Source of the DNA: Dolichospermum flos-aquae CCAP 1403/13F
GTDB taxonomy: Bacteria; Cyanobacteriota; Cyanobacteriia; Cyanobacteriales; Nostocaceae
DNA length: 64,000 nt
Reading direction: 5' to 3'
NCBI RefSeq assembly: GCF_012516395.1
Contig: NZ_CP051206.1
Location: 4,010,001 to 4,074,000, forward strand
The notes below the pieces were generated by a model that saw only the letters and a list, made by a program, of their open reading frames with translations, was not told the origin of the DNA and made no database searches. Position numbers and translations under genes: made by a program. Shown piece by piece: positions 9,769-18,712 of the stretch (position 1 is the first letter of the stretch; every line of letters begins with the position of its first letter).

Positions 9769-10227
9769 ATGAGAAAATTCATTAAAAGCTTTCTAGAACT
9801 TACCAGTGATAAAAGCTTCATGCACATGATTGAAGTTATTGAGGTAATAGTTGCAAAATTACTATCTCTACTTATGGTAATAGTAATTCTTGCAACACTT
9901 GGTGATTTAGCAATATTTATTTTTAATGAAATACTTTCTCCACAAGAAGGTAGTTTTAGCAAGACATTGTTTCAAACTTTCGGTTTATTTCTCAATGTTT
10001 TAATTGCTTTAGAAATACTAGAAAATATTACTGGCTATCTCAAAAAGCAAGTTTTACAAGTTGAACTAGTTATTGTTACTTCTTTAATTGCTATTGCCAG
10101 AAAAATTATTATTCTTGACGTGAAAGTTACTGAAGGTATCGAAATTATCGGTTTAGGTATTGCGATTCTTTCTTTATCAATTAGTTATTTGATAATTCGG
10201 AGTAATAATTCTCAAAAAGGGAATTAA
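9769..10227 (+). CDS. PsiE-family inner membrane protein
   Basis: The 152-residue protein has four hydrophobic segments, at about residues 25-50, 68-88, 100-115 and 122-144. The arrangement, the ALEILENITGYLKK segment between the second and third helices, and the LVIVTSLIAIARKIIILD stretch match the PsiE family (phosphate-starvation-inducible E). The molecular function of the family is unknown. A strong Shine-Dalgarno sequence supports the start. It is a single gene; no Pho box was recognised upstream. Confidence 0.75.
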   Translation: MRKFIKSFLELTSDKSFMHMIEVIEVIVAKLLSLLMVIVILATLGDLAIFIFNEILSPQEGSFSKTLFQTFGLFLNVLIALEILENITGYLKKQVLQVELVIVTSLIAIARKIIILDVKVTEGIEIIGLGIAILSLSISYLIIRSNNSQKGN

Positions 10228-10416
10228 ATGCGGATTATTGCTATTAATCTATTATTTTTTTCAATTTTGTATTTTGAATGGGAGTAATGGTTAGAGAAGC
10301 TATGGTATATTCAGAGGTGGTGCGGCCGTGAATATGGCGAAAATTAACTCTACTAGCAGAAAATTTGATCGCGTGGCATCAGCCAGAGAATTTGTTTAGA
10401 CACACTCAGTAACTCG

Positions 10417-11766
10417 ATGACAGGCAAAAACGCAACACAGAATGCATTTCTGCGGTTGGTGTCCAGTAAGGTCGAAGTTTCCGAGTCAGCATCTCGCTAC
10501 TCGTTGCTTCCTGGTAAAGAAATGGTAATTGGACGTGACCCCATCTGCCAAATTGTCTTGGATGCCATGATATACCGGATGGTATCTCGTCGTCATGCGG
10601 TAGTTCGTCCCCTTTCTTTAGTGACCAATAGCGGTTGTAGCTGGGTAATTTGTGATTTAAATAGCGCCAATGGCACTTTTTTAAATGGAGAACACTTAAA
10701 AGGATGTCAAGAATTACATTTAGGCGATCGCATTTCCCTTGGCTCTGATGGACCACAATTTATTTTTGAGTATGAAGTTATTGCTCAAAAAACGATAATT
10801 AATGTGAGTAAAGCGACAGTATTATCATCTATCAATAACCAAAGTCTGTCATCAAAGCAGGATTCTGTAAGCTTCACACAATTGTTTCCCATTATCTCTA
10901 CTGGTAAGGATTTAACTCGCAAAGCCTACCTAATCCCAGGAATCCTCACGGTAGTTTTTGTGGTGTTAATGTTTGCTAGTGTGGGTCATCCTCAAGCCAA
11001 TCAAGTAATTGTCGGATCTTATATCGCTTTTGCGGCTTACTACTTCGTTTATCAATTGTGTGGTAAATCTAAGCCTTGGTGGGTACTCATAGCTGCGGCA
11101 CTGAGTACAATGTTAATTTTGCTGAGTCCTCTATTAGATTTATTCATCAAAGTATTCCGAGATATCTTACCTGGGACTTTAGATACGACATCTCCAGATG
11201 GTATTACCTTCACCGAATTATTCGTACGGATGTTTTTTGGGGCGGGGTTAATGGAGGAGTTGCTGAAAATACTACCAGTATTAGGGGCATATTGGATTGG
11301 AAATTCCTTACCTTCACCTTGGCGAGAACGGATTGGGGTTTGGGAACCCTTAGATGGCATTCTCCTGGGTACAGCTTCCGCTGTGGGCTTTACCTTACTA
11401 GAAACCCTTGGTCAATATGTCCCCTTAATTTCCCAAAATTCTAGTCAATCAGTGGGTTTACAGTTACTTATTCCCCGCATTTTAGGTTCTGTGGCTGGAC
11501 ACATGGCCTACAGTGGATACTTAGGCTATTTTGTTGGTTTGGCTGTGTTAAAACCCCTGAAAGGAAAGCAAATTCTCTCTGTGGGTTATTTGAGTGCTTC
11601 TGCACTTCACGCTTTATGGAATGCCACAGGTTCGATTAATGCTTTTTTCTTGGTGGTAGTTGGTGTTTTGTCCTATGCTTTTCTCATGGCAGCCATTCTC
11701 AAAGCCAGAGTATTATCACCAACAAGATCAAAAAACTTTGCAACCCGGTTTCTCGACCCAAAATAG
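10417..11766 (+). CDS. FHA domain-PrsW family intramembrane protease fusion
   Basis: The N-terminal 120 residues form an FHA domain, which binds phosphothreonine peptides: GREP-like GRDP near 40, RMVSRRHAVV near 56, and NGTFLNGEHL near 90. After a linker, about 290 residues contain some eight hydrophobic helices with the PrsW-type glutamic protease motif MEELLKILPV at about 279-288 and further conserved blocks PLDGILLGTASAVGFTLLET and HALWNATGS. PrsW proteins cleave membrane-bound anti-sigma factors in Bacillus; here the substrate is unknown. Placing FHA on a protease suggests recruitment to phosphorylated membrane proteins, perhaps those phosphorylated by the kinases 6 kb away. It ends 38 bp from the convergent unknown gene. 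Confidence 0.85.
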   Translation: MTGKNATQNAFLRLVSSKVEVSESASRYSLLPGKEMVIGRDPICQIVLDAMIYRMVSRRHAVVRPLSLVTNSGCSWVICDLNSANGTFLNGEHLKGCQELHLGDRISLGSDGPQFIFEYEVIAQKTIINVSKATVLSSINNQSLSSKQDSVSFTQLFPIISTGKDLTRKAYLIPGILTVVFVVLMFASVGHPQANQVIVGSYIAFAAYYFVYQLCGKSKPWWVLIAAALSTMLILLSPLLDLFIKVFRDILPGTLDTTSPDGITFTELFVRMFFGAGLMEELLKILPVLGAYWIGNSLPSPWRERIGVWEPLDGILLGTASAVGFTLLETLGQYVPLISQNSSQSVGLQLLIPRILGSVAGHMAYSGYLGYFVGLAVLKPLKGKQILSVGYLSASALHALWNATGSINAFFLVVVGVLSYAFLMAAILKARVLSPTRSKNFATRFLDPK

Positions 11767-11803
11767 CAGATAGCAGGGACAGGGAACAGAGTTAAAACTA
11801 AGT

Positions 11804-12436
11804 TTAAGAATCAGATTTTGAGAGATGTTGGAGGGCATAATCAGCGATCGCTAAAGTAATTTTTACTTGTTCTATTTCTGATAAATTTGCCCAATCTCGA
11901 TGTTCAAAATCTCTAATTATAGATATCAATGTTTGTGGTTCACTACTTCGCATTGCATAAGCAAAAGGACGAGCTAAAACTAAGAGATCATCCATTTCCC
12001 AACTGGGTAGTAAGGCCTGGACACATTCCACTAATTTCTCACTAGCTGATTTTTCAAGAATAGAAACTTCAGCAGCTTTTTGAGCAATTGCCGTGAATAA
12101 AACTTCAGGCATAACCGAAAAAGCATTTTGCAAAGCTGACTGAAGATAATTAACTGTATTTTTACTAATGTTGTTATTTTCAATAACAGAAACTTGATCC
12201 CAAATTATATCTAAGTTTTGATAAAAATTATCGGCGCTGGTGATTAGTTCTGCGTCGGTGAAATCCTGCAAACCAAATTGTAGTTCTAGATGCTGAAAAT
12301 AAGCCTCTGACGATTCATCAGCCAAATTCCAGGGATAAGTAGCATCTTCAGATTCTAGTAGTGCTTCTATAAATTCTAAATCCAGATTCGATGGGACAAT
12401 ATTCACAATATTTAAATCCTTAGGTTGGTTTTTCAT
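11804..12436 (-). CDS. Conserved-looking hypothetical protein, 210 aa
   Basis: I do not recognise a family. The protein is acidic and mostly alpha-helical, with no signal peptide or membrane segment. An N-terminal acidic stretch (ESEDATYPWNLADESSEAYF) precedes helical repeats. It lies on the same strand as, and 138 bp downstream of, the CHAT-FHA gene and is convergent with FHA-PrsW. Its position makes it a candidate partner, adaptor or substrate of one of the FHA proteases, but this is inference from location only. Confidence 0.6.
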   Translation of the reverse strand: MKNQPKDLNIVNIVPSNLDLEFIEALLESEDATYPWNLADESSEAYFQHLELQFGLQDFTDAELITSADNFYQNLDIIWDQVSVIENNNISKNTVNYLQSALQNAFSVMPEVLFTAIAQKAAEVSILEKSASEKLVECVQALLPSWEMDDLLVLARPFAYAMRSSEPQTLISIIRDFEHRDWANLSEIEQVKITLAIADYALQHLSKSDS

Positions 12437-12574
12437 GTTCTTTTCCCTATTAATTCATTGTTCTTGTTGACAGCTACAATCTGAAGAATTGGATTTCCGT
12501 AAAGTCATGGAAATAAACATCATCTCAATAAATTTTAATCCAGCAGGTTGCAGGTAAATTATATTCAACGGTTT

Positions 12575-14215
12575 TCAATCCTGACTCTTACTGCATTCTT
12601 CTGTGATAAATTCCCAAATGTCACCTTGAGAACTGCCAAACATTAACTGCATTCCCGATGTTAAAGCCACTTCTTCCCGCAGAATTTGTTGCCAACCATT
12701 GGGGCTTAAATACCAGGTAGTCCCATAGGTAGAGAAATCCTGTAGGTAATAAGTAATCATTGATGTAGTTTCATTGAGAGTATGCCGACATAAAATTTCC
12801 GCGTGCCGTTTAGAAATGTAAAGTTCGGGGATCACAATATCATTATCTTTCGTGCGACCGATGCGGGTAACACCGGGACGTAATAACCAAGTTTTCCCCC
12901 CTGGTGACAGTGATGGCTTTGCCCGCCCTAGGCATCGCAAATAAGCTGTATTCACCGGGGTAGCTATGCCAGAAATTGCCGGCTCTGGTAGTTCTGTAAC
13001 TCCTTCATCTACGCCTTTAATCAGTTCTCCATCAAAATCAGGATGGAGGTAAAGAACTGGTAAAGTCCAAGCTGGTTGATTGAATTTATACAGTGTCAAC
13101 AGTTCTTGTCTAGCTGCTGCTACCGCCTCATCAATTAATTTACGCGATCGCAAATTAGCAGCAAAAGTTTGAATAAAACTATAACTTTCTGCATCAGCAA
13201 TTTGATCACGCATTCCTAACACCGCTGGCACACCATGACGAATTAACACTTCTGCCAAACTACTAGCAGGGATAGCTTGGTGATTAGTTGCTGCTGGTTG
13301 CGCTCCCCAACAGGCGTTAAAAACTCCCAATTTTATCCCTGTCCGCGTTAAGACTTGAGCTAATTCTATCCCATTAATTTTGAGTTCATTTCCTAAAAAT
13401 AATGAGCCTCCATCTGGATCTGGTAGTCCATGTCCGGCATAAAAAAACACATTATAAACTTTAGTTTCTAACTCTTGAATTAACTCTGTCTTCGTCGGTT
13501 GCACCAATGTCTTTACTGTACAAGGTGCATAGCCAGCGGCAGTTTTGCCCACAGGACGACCTGCTAACAAGATTTTTTTCAGTAAAGATGCTTCCTGATC
13601 TAGTTGTAATTTATGATCATGTCCTAATACCAACAGAATATTTACAGCCCGGTCGGTTCGCAATTCTGGCAGAGGTTCAACTTCACGGATGGTGCGACTA
13701 AATAAAATATCCTGGGAAAGAGACATGGCTGATTGTCCGGCTTCTGGCTGCATAATTTCCCAAGGTAAAGCAATCAGATCAGGATCACGAATTTCTAACC
13801 GAAAGCGTAATTGAGTCTGTTGACCCATGGCCATCCCCCGACTCCGTTCCCAACTACTCAAAATCGCTCCATCAAATATCCATCGCCATAAATTGATGCC
13901 CAAGGATTGCATCAAACGACTACTATAGGGACTTGTATTTTGACCTTCAGCAGGTGAAATTACAGCTAAGGGTAATCCATTAACTAATGGAGATGTTGAA
14001 CCGGACGTAACATCTAATAGACTATGACCAGCAAACATTTGCTGCCAATCTCGCCAAACCTGATTAAGTTCAGCGGAGAAAACACAATCACGGAGAACAT
14101 AACCACTGGGATATGGTGCTTGGACTACCCAAATGGCGAAGTGATCTGTGCCAGTATTCACTAGACGGGCGATCGCTATACTCGCCGAAGGCATTGCCAA
14201 ATTCGGGCTGGACAT
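12575..14215 (-). CDS. CHAT domain caspase-like protease with C-terminal FHA domain
   Basis: CHAT domains are caspase/separase-fold cysteine peptidases, found in bacterial defence and regulated cell death as well as in uncharacterised cyanobacterial signalling proteins. Residues about 180-390 contain the catalytic dyad: histidine in FFYAGHG near 261 and cysteine in VFNACWGAQ near 301, both intact. The N-terminal region (about 1-170) is a conserved-looking helical/beta domain that ends with LPWEIMQPE, as in many CHAT proteins. Residues about 440-535 form an FHA domain with TRIGRTKDND, SKRHAEI and STYGTTWYL. The fusion implies activation by, or recruitment to, a threonine-phosphorylated partner. 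The 210-residue unknown gene follows on the same strand. Confidence 0.87.
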   Translation of the reverse strand: MSSPNLAMPSASIAIARLVNTGTDHFAIWVVQAPYPSGYVLRDCVFSAELNQVWRDWQQMFAGHSLLDVTSGSTSPLVNGLPLAVISPAEGQNTSPYSSRLMQSLGINLWRWIFDGAILSSWERSRGMAMGQQTQLRFRLEIRDPDLIALPWEIMQPEAGQSAMSLSQDILFSRTIREVEPLPELRTDRAVNILLVLGHDHKLQLDQEASLLKKILLAGRPVGKTAAGYAPCTVKTLVQPTKTELIQELETKVYNVFFYAGHGLPDPDGGSLFLGNELKINGIELAQVLTRTGIKLGVFNACWGAQPAATNHQAIPASSLAEVLIRHGVPAVLGMRDQIADAESYSFIQTFAANLRSRKLIDEAVAAARQELLTLYKFNQPAWTLPVLYLHPDFDGELIKGVDEGVTELPEPAISGIATPVNTAYLRCLGRAKPSLSPGGKTWLLRPGVTRIGRTKDNDIVIPELYISKRHAEILCRHTLNETTSMITYYLQDFSTYGTTWYLSPNGWQQILREEVALTSGMQLMFGSSQGDIWEFITEECSKSQD

Positions 14216-14313
14216 GGATTGGTAGAAACTAAACGTTCAAAACACAGATACAGATATTCTAGACAGAAGTAGCGAATTTAGTCATTAGTCATTAGTCAGT
14301 TGTCAGTTGTCAG

Positions 14314-14665
14314 TAGGGGCGAAGCATTTGGAAGATAAATTATCGGTCATTGCCAAAAATAGTTCTCCAAATGCTTCGCCCGTACAGTTGTCAGTTGTCA
14401 GTAGGGGCGAAGCATTTGGAAGATAAATTATCGGTCATTGCCAAAAATAGTTCTCCAAATGCTTCGCCCGTACAGTTGTTAGTTGTCAGTAGGGGCGAAG
14501 CAGTTGGAAGATAAATTATCGGTCATTGCCAAAAATAGTTCTGCAAATGCTTCGCCCGTACAGTTGTTAGTTGTCAGTAGGGGCGAAGCATTTGGAAGAT
14601 AAATTATCGGTCATTGCCAAAAATAGTTCTGCAAATGCTTCGCCCGTACAGTTGTCAGTTGTTAG
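14314..14665 (+). repeat. Tandem array of four 88-bp units (74-bp element plus heptamers)
   Basis: Four units start at 14314, 14402, 14490 and 14578, exactly 88 bp apart. Each unit is the 74-bp inverted-repeat element plus two TCAGTTG/TTAGTTG heptamers. Units differ by a few substitutions, including GCATTTGG to GCAGTTGG in the third and TCTCC to TCTGC in the last two. The array lies between the CHAT-FHA start codon and the phosphatase stop codon. There are no unique spacers, so it is not CRISPR. Confidence 0.93.
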
Positions 14666-14686
14666 TGGGAAAATTTATTCTGTCAC

Positions 14687-16858
14687 CTATTCACAAGGAC
14701 TAGGTTGATTTGATTGTAAAATAGAAATATCCTTCCCTAGATCTTGCAGTTCGGAAAAGTTAAGTTGGACTATTTGAGAAGTTTCTAAGGCAGGATTGGA
14801 TTTTTCACAGAGGCGCAAACGCACATCTGGATTATTTCCATTATTAGGATTAGTTTTTTTCTCTATAACTTGGAAAAAACTTTCAGCGGGAAAAGGTTGT
14901 TTATTTAAAGTTATGGAACTATTAGCTTGAATCACCCAATTAGGAGAGAGATTATCTAAAGTTCTTTGTATAGCCGAAGGTGGAGGCTGACTGGAAAAAG
15001 GAGTCGGAGAAGAAATTATTATTGTTGGTGATTTGAGTTGAAGTTTAAACCAATATCCCAACAAACCAGATAATAACGTTAATCCCAAAATAACAAACAA
15101 CTGTAATGGTATTTGGGGAAGTTTGATAGTTTTATTTTCGGAAATAACTTGAGTTTTTTGATTATTAATAAAACTCTCACCATTGTTTGGATCATCTGAT
15201 GAATATAATTCTGTGTCAGCTAAAAGATGAGAAATATCCGCTGTAATTCTTATATCTGGTTCAGAGTATTTGACATTGTAATGTACTAAAGCAATGGTGA
15301 CATTATCATGTCCGTTTTTAGTATTAGCAATTTCTATTAATCTTTGGGCAACATTTTCTATACTTGTTTTTCCAGAGAGGAGAGGCAATATTTCTGTTTC
15401 CCAAGATTCCTCTACTCGGTCAAAATCGCTCAAACCATCGGATGTGAGTAAAAAAACAGCATCTTCGTCAATAATAAAGCGTTGAGAGGTAGGATGTAGT
15501 GAGGTACTTTTACTCATTCCCAAAGCCTGAACTAAGGAGCCAGAACCACTGTGTTGCAATGCTTCTCGGTAGAGAGCATAGCCTAAACGGACTTCACGGG
15601 ACGCGACATCATCATCTAAAGTAACTTGATGACAACTATGGCGGGTAATCCAGTAGGCACGACTATCACCGACATGGGTAATATATATCTCATGGGCGAT
15701 AGGTAAAGCCATGACAATAGTTGTTCCCATGCGTTGTCGTCCTTGACGATGTTCGCTATCATTACGCTGGCTGATTTTATCATTAGCGGTTGCCACTGCT
15801 CTTTCTAAATCAGAAAGTAGGAGTGAAGGATCTATGTCTATATTGTCTTTGGGAACTGAAGTAAGTTCTTTTATTTGTTGCTGAATGGTTTCAATTGCTA
15901 GGTTAGAAGCCACATTACCGCCCTCATGTCCACCAATACCATCACAAACAACTGCTAGGGCGTTATGCTGGGGTGGTTTAGTGATCAAAGTGTCGGCGGC
16001 AGGGTAACAAGCATCTTCGTTGCGTGGGCGGCTGGGGCCTGAGTCTGTTTTAGTATAGATTTTAATGGTGGTTGTTTGAGATTTTTCTAATTGGTTTAAT
16101 CCTTGATCTAAAACTTTGATTAATTGTTCAGATGAGTTAATTTCCCCCTGAATTAGAAATTCACATACTTGTTGAATAAATGGGGCAATATTTGGTTTGG
16201 CATTTTTGAGCAGTTTCAGCCAAAATTCTCCCAATTGGGATAATGTTGGGGGGGTTTCTCCATCAAAACGCAATTCTAATAAGCGAATTAATACCCCTTC
16301 TACCCTTAATAGATAAGAGTCTAGAAGGCTAGATCCTACTCCTTCAATAGCTAGGGGCTGCCATAAATTAGCTAATTGCCACAGCCAATGAATTTGGCGG
16401 ATTGATGAAGCTGCACTCCAAACAGTATCTAAACTGCTGCATAGATTTGCTTGAGTGATGGTTGCATCAGTTATTAATGGTGGTCTTTCTAATAGTAATA
16501 TTTCTGTTTTGCTCTGCCCATTACCTAAATTGAGGATTCCATAAACTTGTGGTATATGGAGACGATAGGGAATTAATTTCAGGTAAGGTCTAATTTTCTC
16601 TAAATCATCTAATTCAGGTATTTGGGGCAATAACCCAGGTTTAATATCTAAAAGTATGGATTTATTAATAACTAAATAGCGATTGCTCCCATCGCCTAAA
16701 ATAGATCCGGGATGACCAAAGTTGAAATCATTGCCCACAGCCCACAAATAACGCTTAGGTAAAGGAGTGGAACACTGCTGGCAAAATTTGTGGGTGAGGG
16801 GATTAGCAGATTGACAATATTCATTTGGGCAGCAGAGCGTTACCGCATCATTTTCCAT
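14687..16858 (-). CDS. PP2C-type protein phosphatase with zinc ribbon and membrane anchor
   Basis: I start at MENDAVTLCCPNEYC; a longer ORF adds 27 residues without family character. The roughly 723-residue protein has an N-terminal double zinc-ribbon segment (CCPNEYCQ... KFCQQCS), a helical region of about 230 residues, and a PPM/PP2C domain. The latter shows DSGPSRPRNEDA near 275, VVCDGIGGHEGG near 305, THVGDSRAYW near 395 and TSDGLSDF with a later DNVTIALV, giving the metal-binding aspartates. One membrane helix (LFVILGLTLLSGLLGYWF) lies near 610 and a short external domain follows. It should remove Ser/Thr phosphates, presumably opposing the similar zinc-ribbon kinases. It is upstream of the CHAT-FHA gene on the same strand only in genome position: transcription runs away from it toward the array. 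Confidence 0.88.
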   Translation of the reverse strand: MENDAVTLCCPNEYCQSANPLTHKFCQQCSTPLPKRYLWAVGNDFNFGHPGSILGDGSNRYLVINKSILLDIKPGLLPQIPELDDLEKIRPYLKLIPYRLHIPQVYGILNLGNGQSKTEILLLERPPLITDATITQANLCSSLDTVWSAASSIRQIHWLWQLANLWQPLAIEGVGSSLLDSYLLRVEGVLIRLLELRFDGETPPTLSQLGEFWLKLLKNAKPNIAPFIQQVCEFLIQGEINSSEQLIKVLDQGLNQLEKSQTTTIKIYTKTDSGPSRPRNEDACYPAADTLITKPPQHNALAVVCDGIGGHEGGNVASNLAIETIQQQIKELTSVPKDNIDIDPSLLLSDLERAVATANDKISQRNDSEHRQGRQRMGTTIVMALPIAHEIYITHVGDSRAYWITRHSCHQVTLDDDVASREVRLGYALYREALQHSGSGSLVQALGMSKSTSLHPTSQRFIIDEDAVFLLTSDGLSDFDRVEESWETEILPLLSGKTSIENVAQRLIEIANTKNGHDNVTIALVHYNVKYSEPDIRITADISHLLADTELYSSDDPNNGESFINNQKTQVISENKTIKLPQIPLQLFVILGLTLLSGLLGYWFKLQLKSPTIIISSPTPFSSQPPPSAIQRTLDNLSPNWVIQANSSITLNKQPFPAESFFQVIEKKTNPNNGNNPDVRLRLCEKSNPALETSQIVQLNFSELQDLGKDISILQSNQPSPCE

Positions 16859-17071
16859 AGTTTTCCCACCGATCAACAATTGGCATTTTTTTCCAGAGTA
16901 TTTCGTGTCATTAGTTGCTACCGCGCATATTTTTGGCAACCCACAGGCTCATTATAACTTTTATTGTTATGGGAATATGTAGCAATAGCAGAACTAATTC
17001 TCTACCTGTCATTAAAACTTGACATAGCTGGCGAATATAATTCGCCAAGGCTAGGTAGATATGTATTCCGG

Positions 17072-17428
17072 TTATTGATTATTACTTACGGCAATTTGGG
17101 GTAATCCCATACTGTAGTTAGTAACCCGACTGGAGAGATTATAGCTAATTTCGCCTTTTTGAAGAAGCGATCGCAAATAATGCTCTAAGTCTGAACCAAT
17201 ACGGCGTAAGTTATAATCTGTTAGATCCGCGCCACTAGACGCTTCTACCAATTGATCAAACTGGCGATAAACTTTTTGCAGAGCATCTTCGTTCCAGTTA
17301 AATTCGTTATCTGGATCAATATCTAGTGTCAAAACTTGATTACTCGGAATCAGTTCATCTTTGTCCATTTCCGCCGCAAAAATGCGAACATGGCGGGTTG
17401 TGGACTTGAGCAGCATCAGGTTATCCAT
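17072..17428 (-). CDS. ndhM: NAD(P)H-quinone oxidoreductase subunit M
   Basis: NdhM is a small subunit specific to the cyanobacterial and chloroplast NDH-1 complex, which passes electrons from ferredoxin to plastoquinone in respiration and cyclic electron flow around photosystem I. The 118-residue sequence carries the family-defining stretches LLKSTTRHVRI, LTLDIDPDNEFNW and YNLRRIGSDLEHYLRSLL, ending with NYSMGLPQ. Homologues often start at the second methionine (MLLKSTT), 12 bp downstream, so the first four residues are uncertain. It is transcribed alone, away from a long intergenic region. Confidence 0.93.
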   Translation of the reverse strand: MDNLMLLKSTTRHVRIFAAEMDKDELIPSNQVLTLDIDPDNEFNWNEDALQKVYRQFDQLVEASSGADLTDYNLRRIGSDLEHYLRSLLQKGEISYNLSSRVTNYSMGLPQIAVSNNQ

Positions 17429-18165
17429 AAATTTGGGTGTAAGAATTTAGCTGAATTACACTGCAATTATTTTAACTGCTATGTTTGAGCTTACAGCAAA
17501 AATGACGGCGAAAGTCTAAAATTAGGACAGATGGGCGCAGTCAGAAGCAGGACTGGTGTTTGGGCTGTGATGTTAAGTTCGGATCTCATTTACCCGGAAT
17601 GTGCCATATTCTTCTAAATTGATTCCGTCTCATGTATGTAATAATTCACAAAAAATTTTCTGATTTTTTGACTGATTCTGATTTTTTCTGATGTAAATGT
17701 ACTCATCTTGTAGTGACTTCACTAGATTTTCTTCCAGTTAGTCAATTTTCCTACAGTTATAAATTGCATTTATCAAAGGAGCATCTTCAGTACAAATGCT
17801 TAATTGTTCTCATCCGAGAAAAGTAAAAAAAATAATATTTCTTGACGTTTTTAACAAGTTGATGTAAAAACCTTTAACAAGGTCTAATCAGTTCTTTACA
17901 AAAACTTCATGGTATGACATCTCAGAAATTGAATAATAGTTTATGGCTCGGATATGCCATAAATAGGAAAGAAACACCAAAAAATAGTAGAATCTAACTA
18001 AAAAAAAACAGGGGGAGTAAAATAAGATGCCAGTTTTATGGATGAGAAAAAATTCTGATCTTCAAAAACTTTGGATTCACAAAAGTACAAAGAAAGTATA
18101 AGAAATTTTTCTGAAGATCTAGAACCCTACCCGGATGACCACTAACTAAAGGAATCCTCAAAACT
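17429..18165. promoter_or_regulatory. Long intergenic leader between ndhM and small regulator-like gene
   Basis: About 740 bp without an established gene. It presumably contains the ndhM promoter on the left. The right part holds a 24-codon ORF with a strong ribosome-binding site (18027-18101) and an 8-bp inverted repeat, GATCTTCA at 18057 and TGAAGATC at 18112. I found no convincing NtcA site (GTA-N8-TAC). Such a long leader suggests regulated expression or an unannotated small RNA. Confidence 0.4.
18027..18101 (+). CDS. Possible 24-residue leader peptide ORF
   Basis: ATG is preceded by an AGGGGGAG ribosome-binding site at a distance of about 9 bases. The predicted peptide begins MPVLWMRKNSDL and is basic. 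It ends 64 bp before the next gene, and its codons overlap the left arm of an inverted repeat. It could be a regulatory upstream ORF; there is no family evidence. Confidence 0.35.
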   Translation: MPVLWMRKNSDLQKLWIHKSTKKV

Positions 18166-18447
18166 ATGAACTCTAAAGCATTACCACGCCAAATAAATAA
18201 TCCAGAAGTAGGTATTTATGAGTGCGAAATTCACCTCAAATTCCGCCTGATTGAGGAAAAGAGTCTATTAGGTGATCGTGAGCAACTGTTACAAGTATTA
18301 CTAGAGGCTTTAACTGAAGGATCTGATGATTTTTTAGAAACCTTACAAGCATCTGTAAAAGCTCAGGAGATTTCGGAGTTTAAAGCCTCCCCACAAATGC
18401 GTCGCCAAATGATGCGTTTACGCAATTTCGCTGATACTATTCAATAG
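18166..18447 (+). CDS. Small protein resembling Npun_R1517-type heterocyst differentiation regulators
   Basis: The 93-residue protein is soluble, with an N-terminal beta-like stretch (VGIYECEIHLKFRLIEEKSLL) and an acidic helical middle (LLEALTEGSDDFLETLQ) ending in a basic helix with MRRQMMRLRN. From memory this pattern matches a family named after Npun_R1517 that is restricted to filamentous cyanobacteria and linked to heterocyst differentiation; I cannot verify this here. No classical helix-turn-helix is obvious. AAGGAATCC precedes the ATG. It stands alone after an unusually long leader. Confidence 0.6.
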   Translation: MNSKALPRQINNPEVGIYECEIHLKFRLIEEKSLLGDREQLLQVLLEALTEGSDDFLETLQASVKAQEISEFKASPQMRRQMMRLRNFADTIQ

Positions 18448-18712
18448 TTATTGGTGTAATTTTTGATAGTGACCAGTCTAATTCAGATTTTTCAATATTG
18501 AGTTGGAAAAGTTAGCCTTTACCTGTTTTTCTTAATAACGAGTTCGCTTGTAAACGTAAAATTACGTCTACAATATTTGCGTCTCAATGCTGGCAAGCTA
18601 GGAAAATTACAAGTAAAAATGTCTGACATTGTGTTACTATTTCGGCAGCAAAATTATCCAGGTGCACTTTACCATTTTTTTACCAAGTAACTCTCATCAC
18701 AAGTAGAGTAGT

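Noticed and set aside
10334-10399. 22-codon ORF upstream of the FHA-PrsW gene (MAKINSTSRKF...)
   Set aside because: No ribosome-binding site and no family resemblance; it probably occurs by chance in the leader.
14314-14665. CRISPR-like array
   Set aside because: The 88-bp units are repeated in full, with no unique spacers, and no cas gene is near. It is a tandem repeat of a dispersed element.
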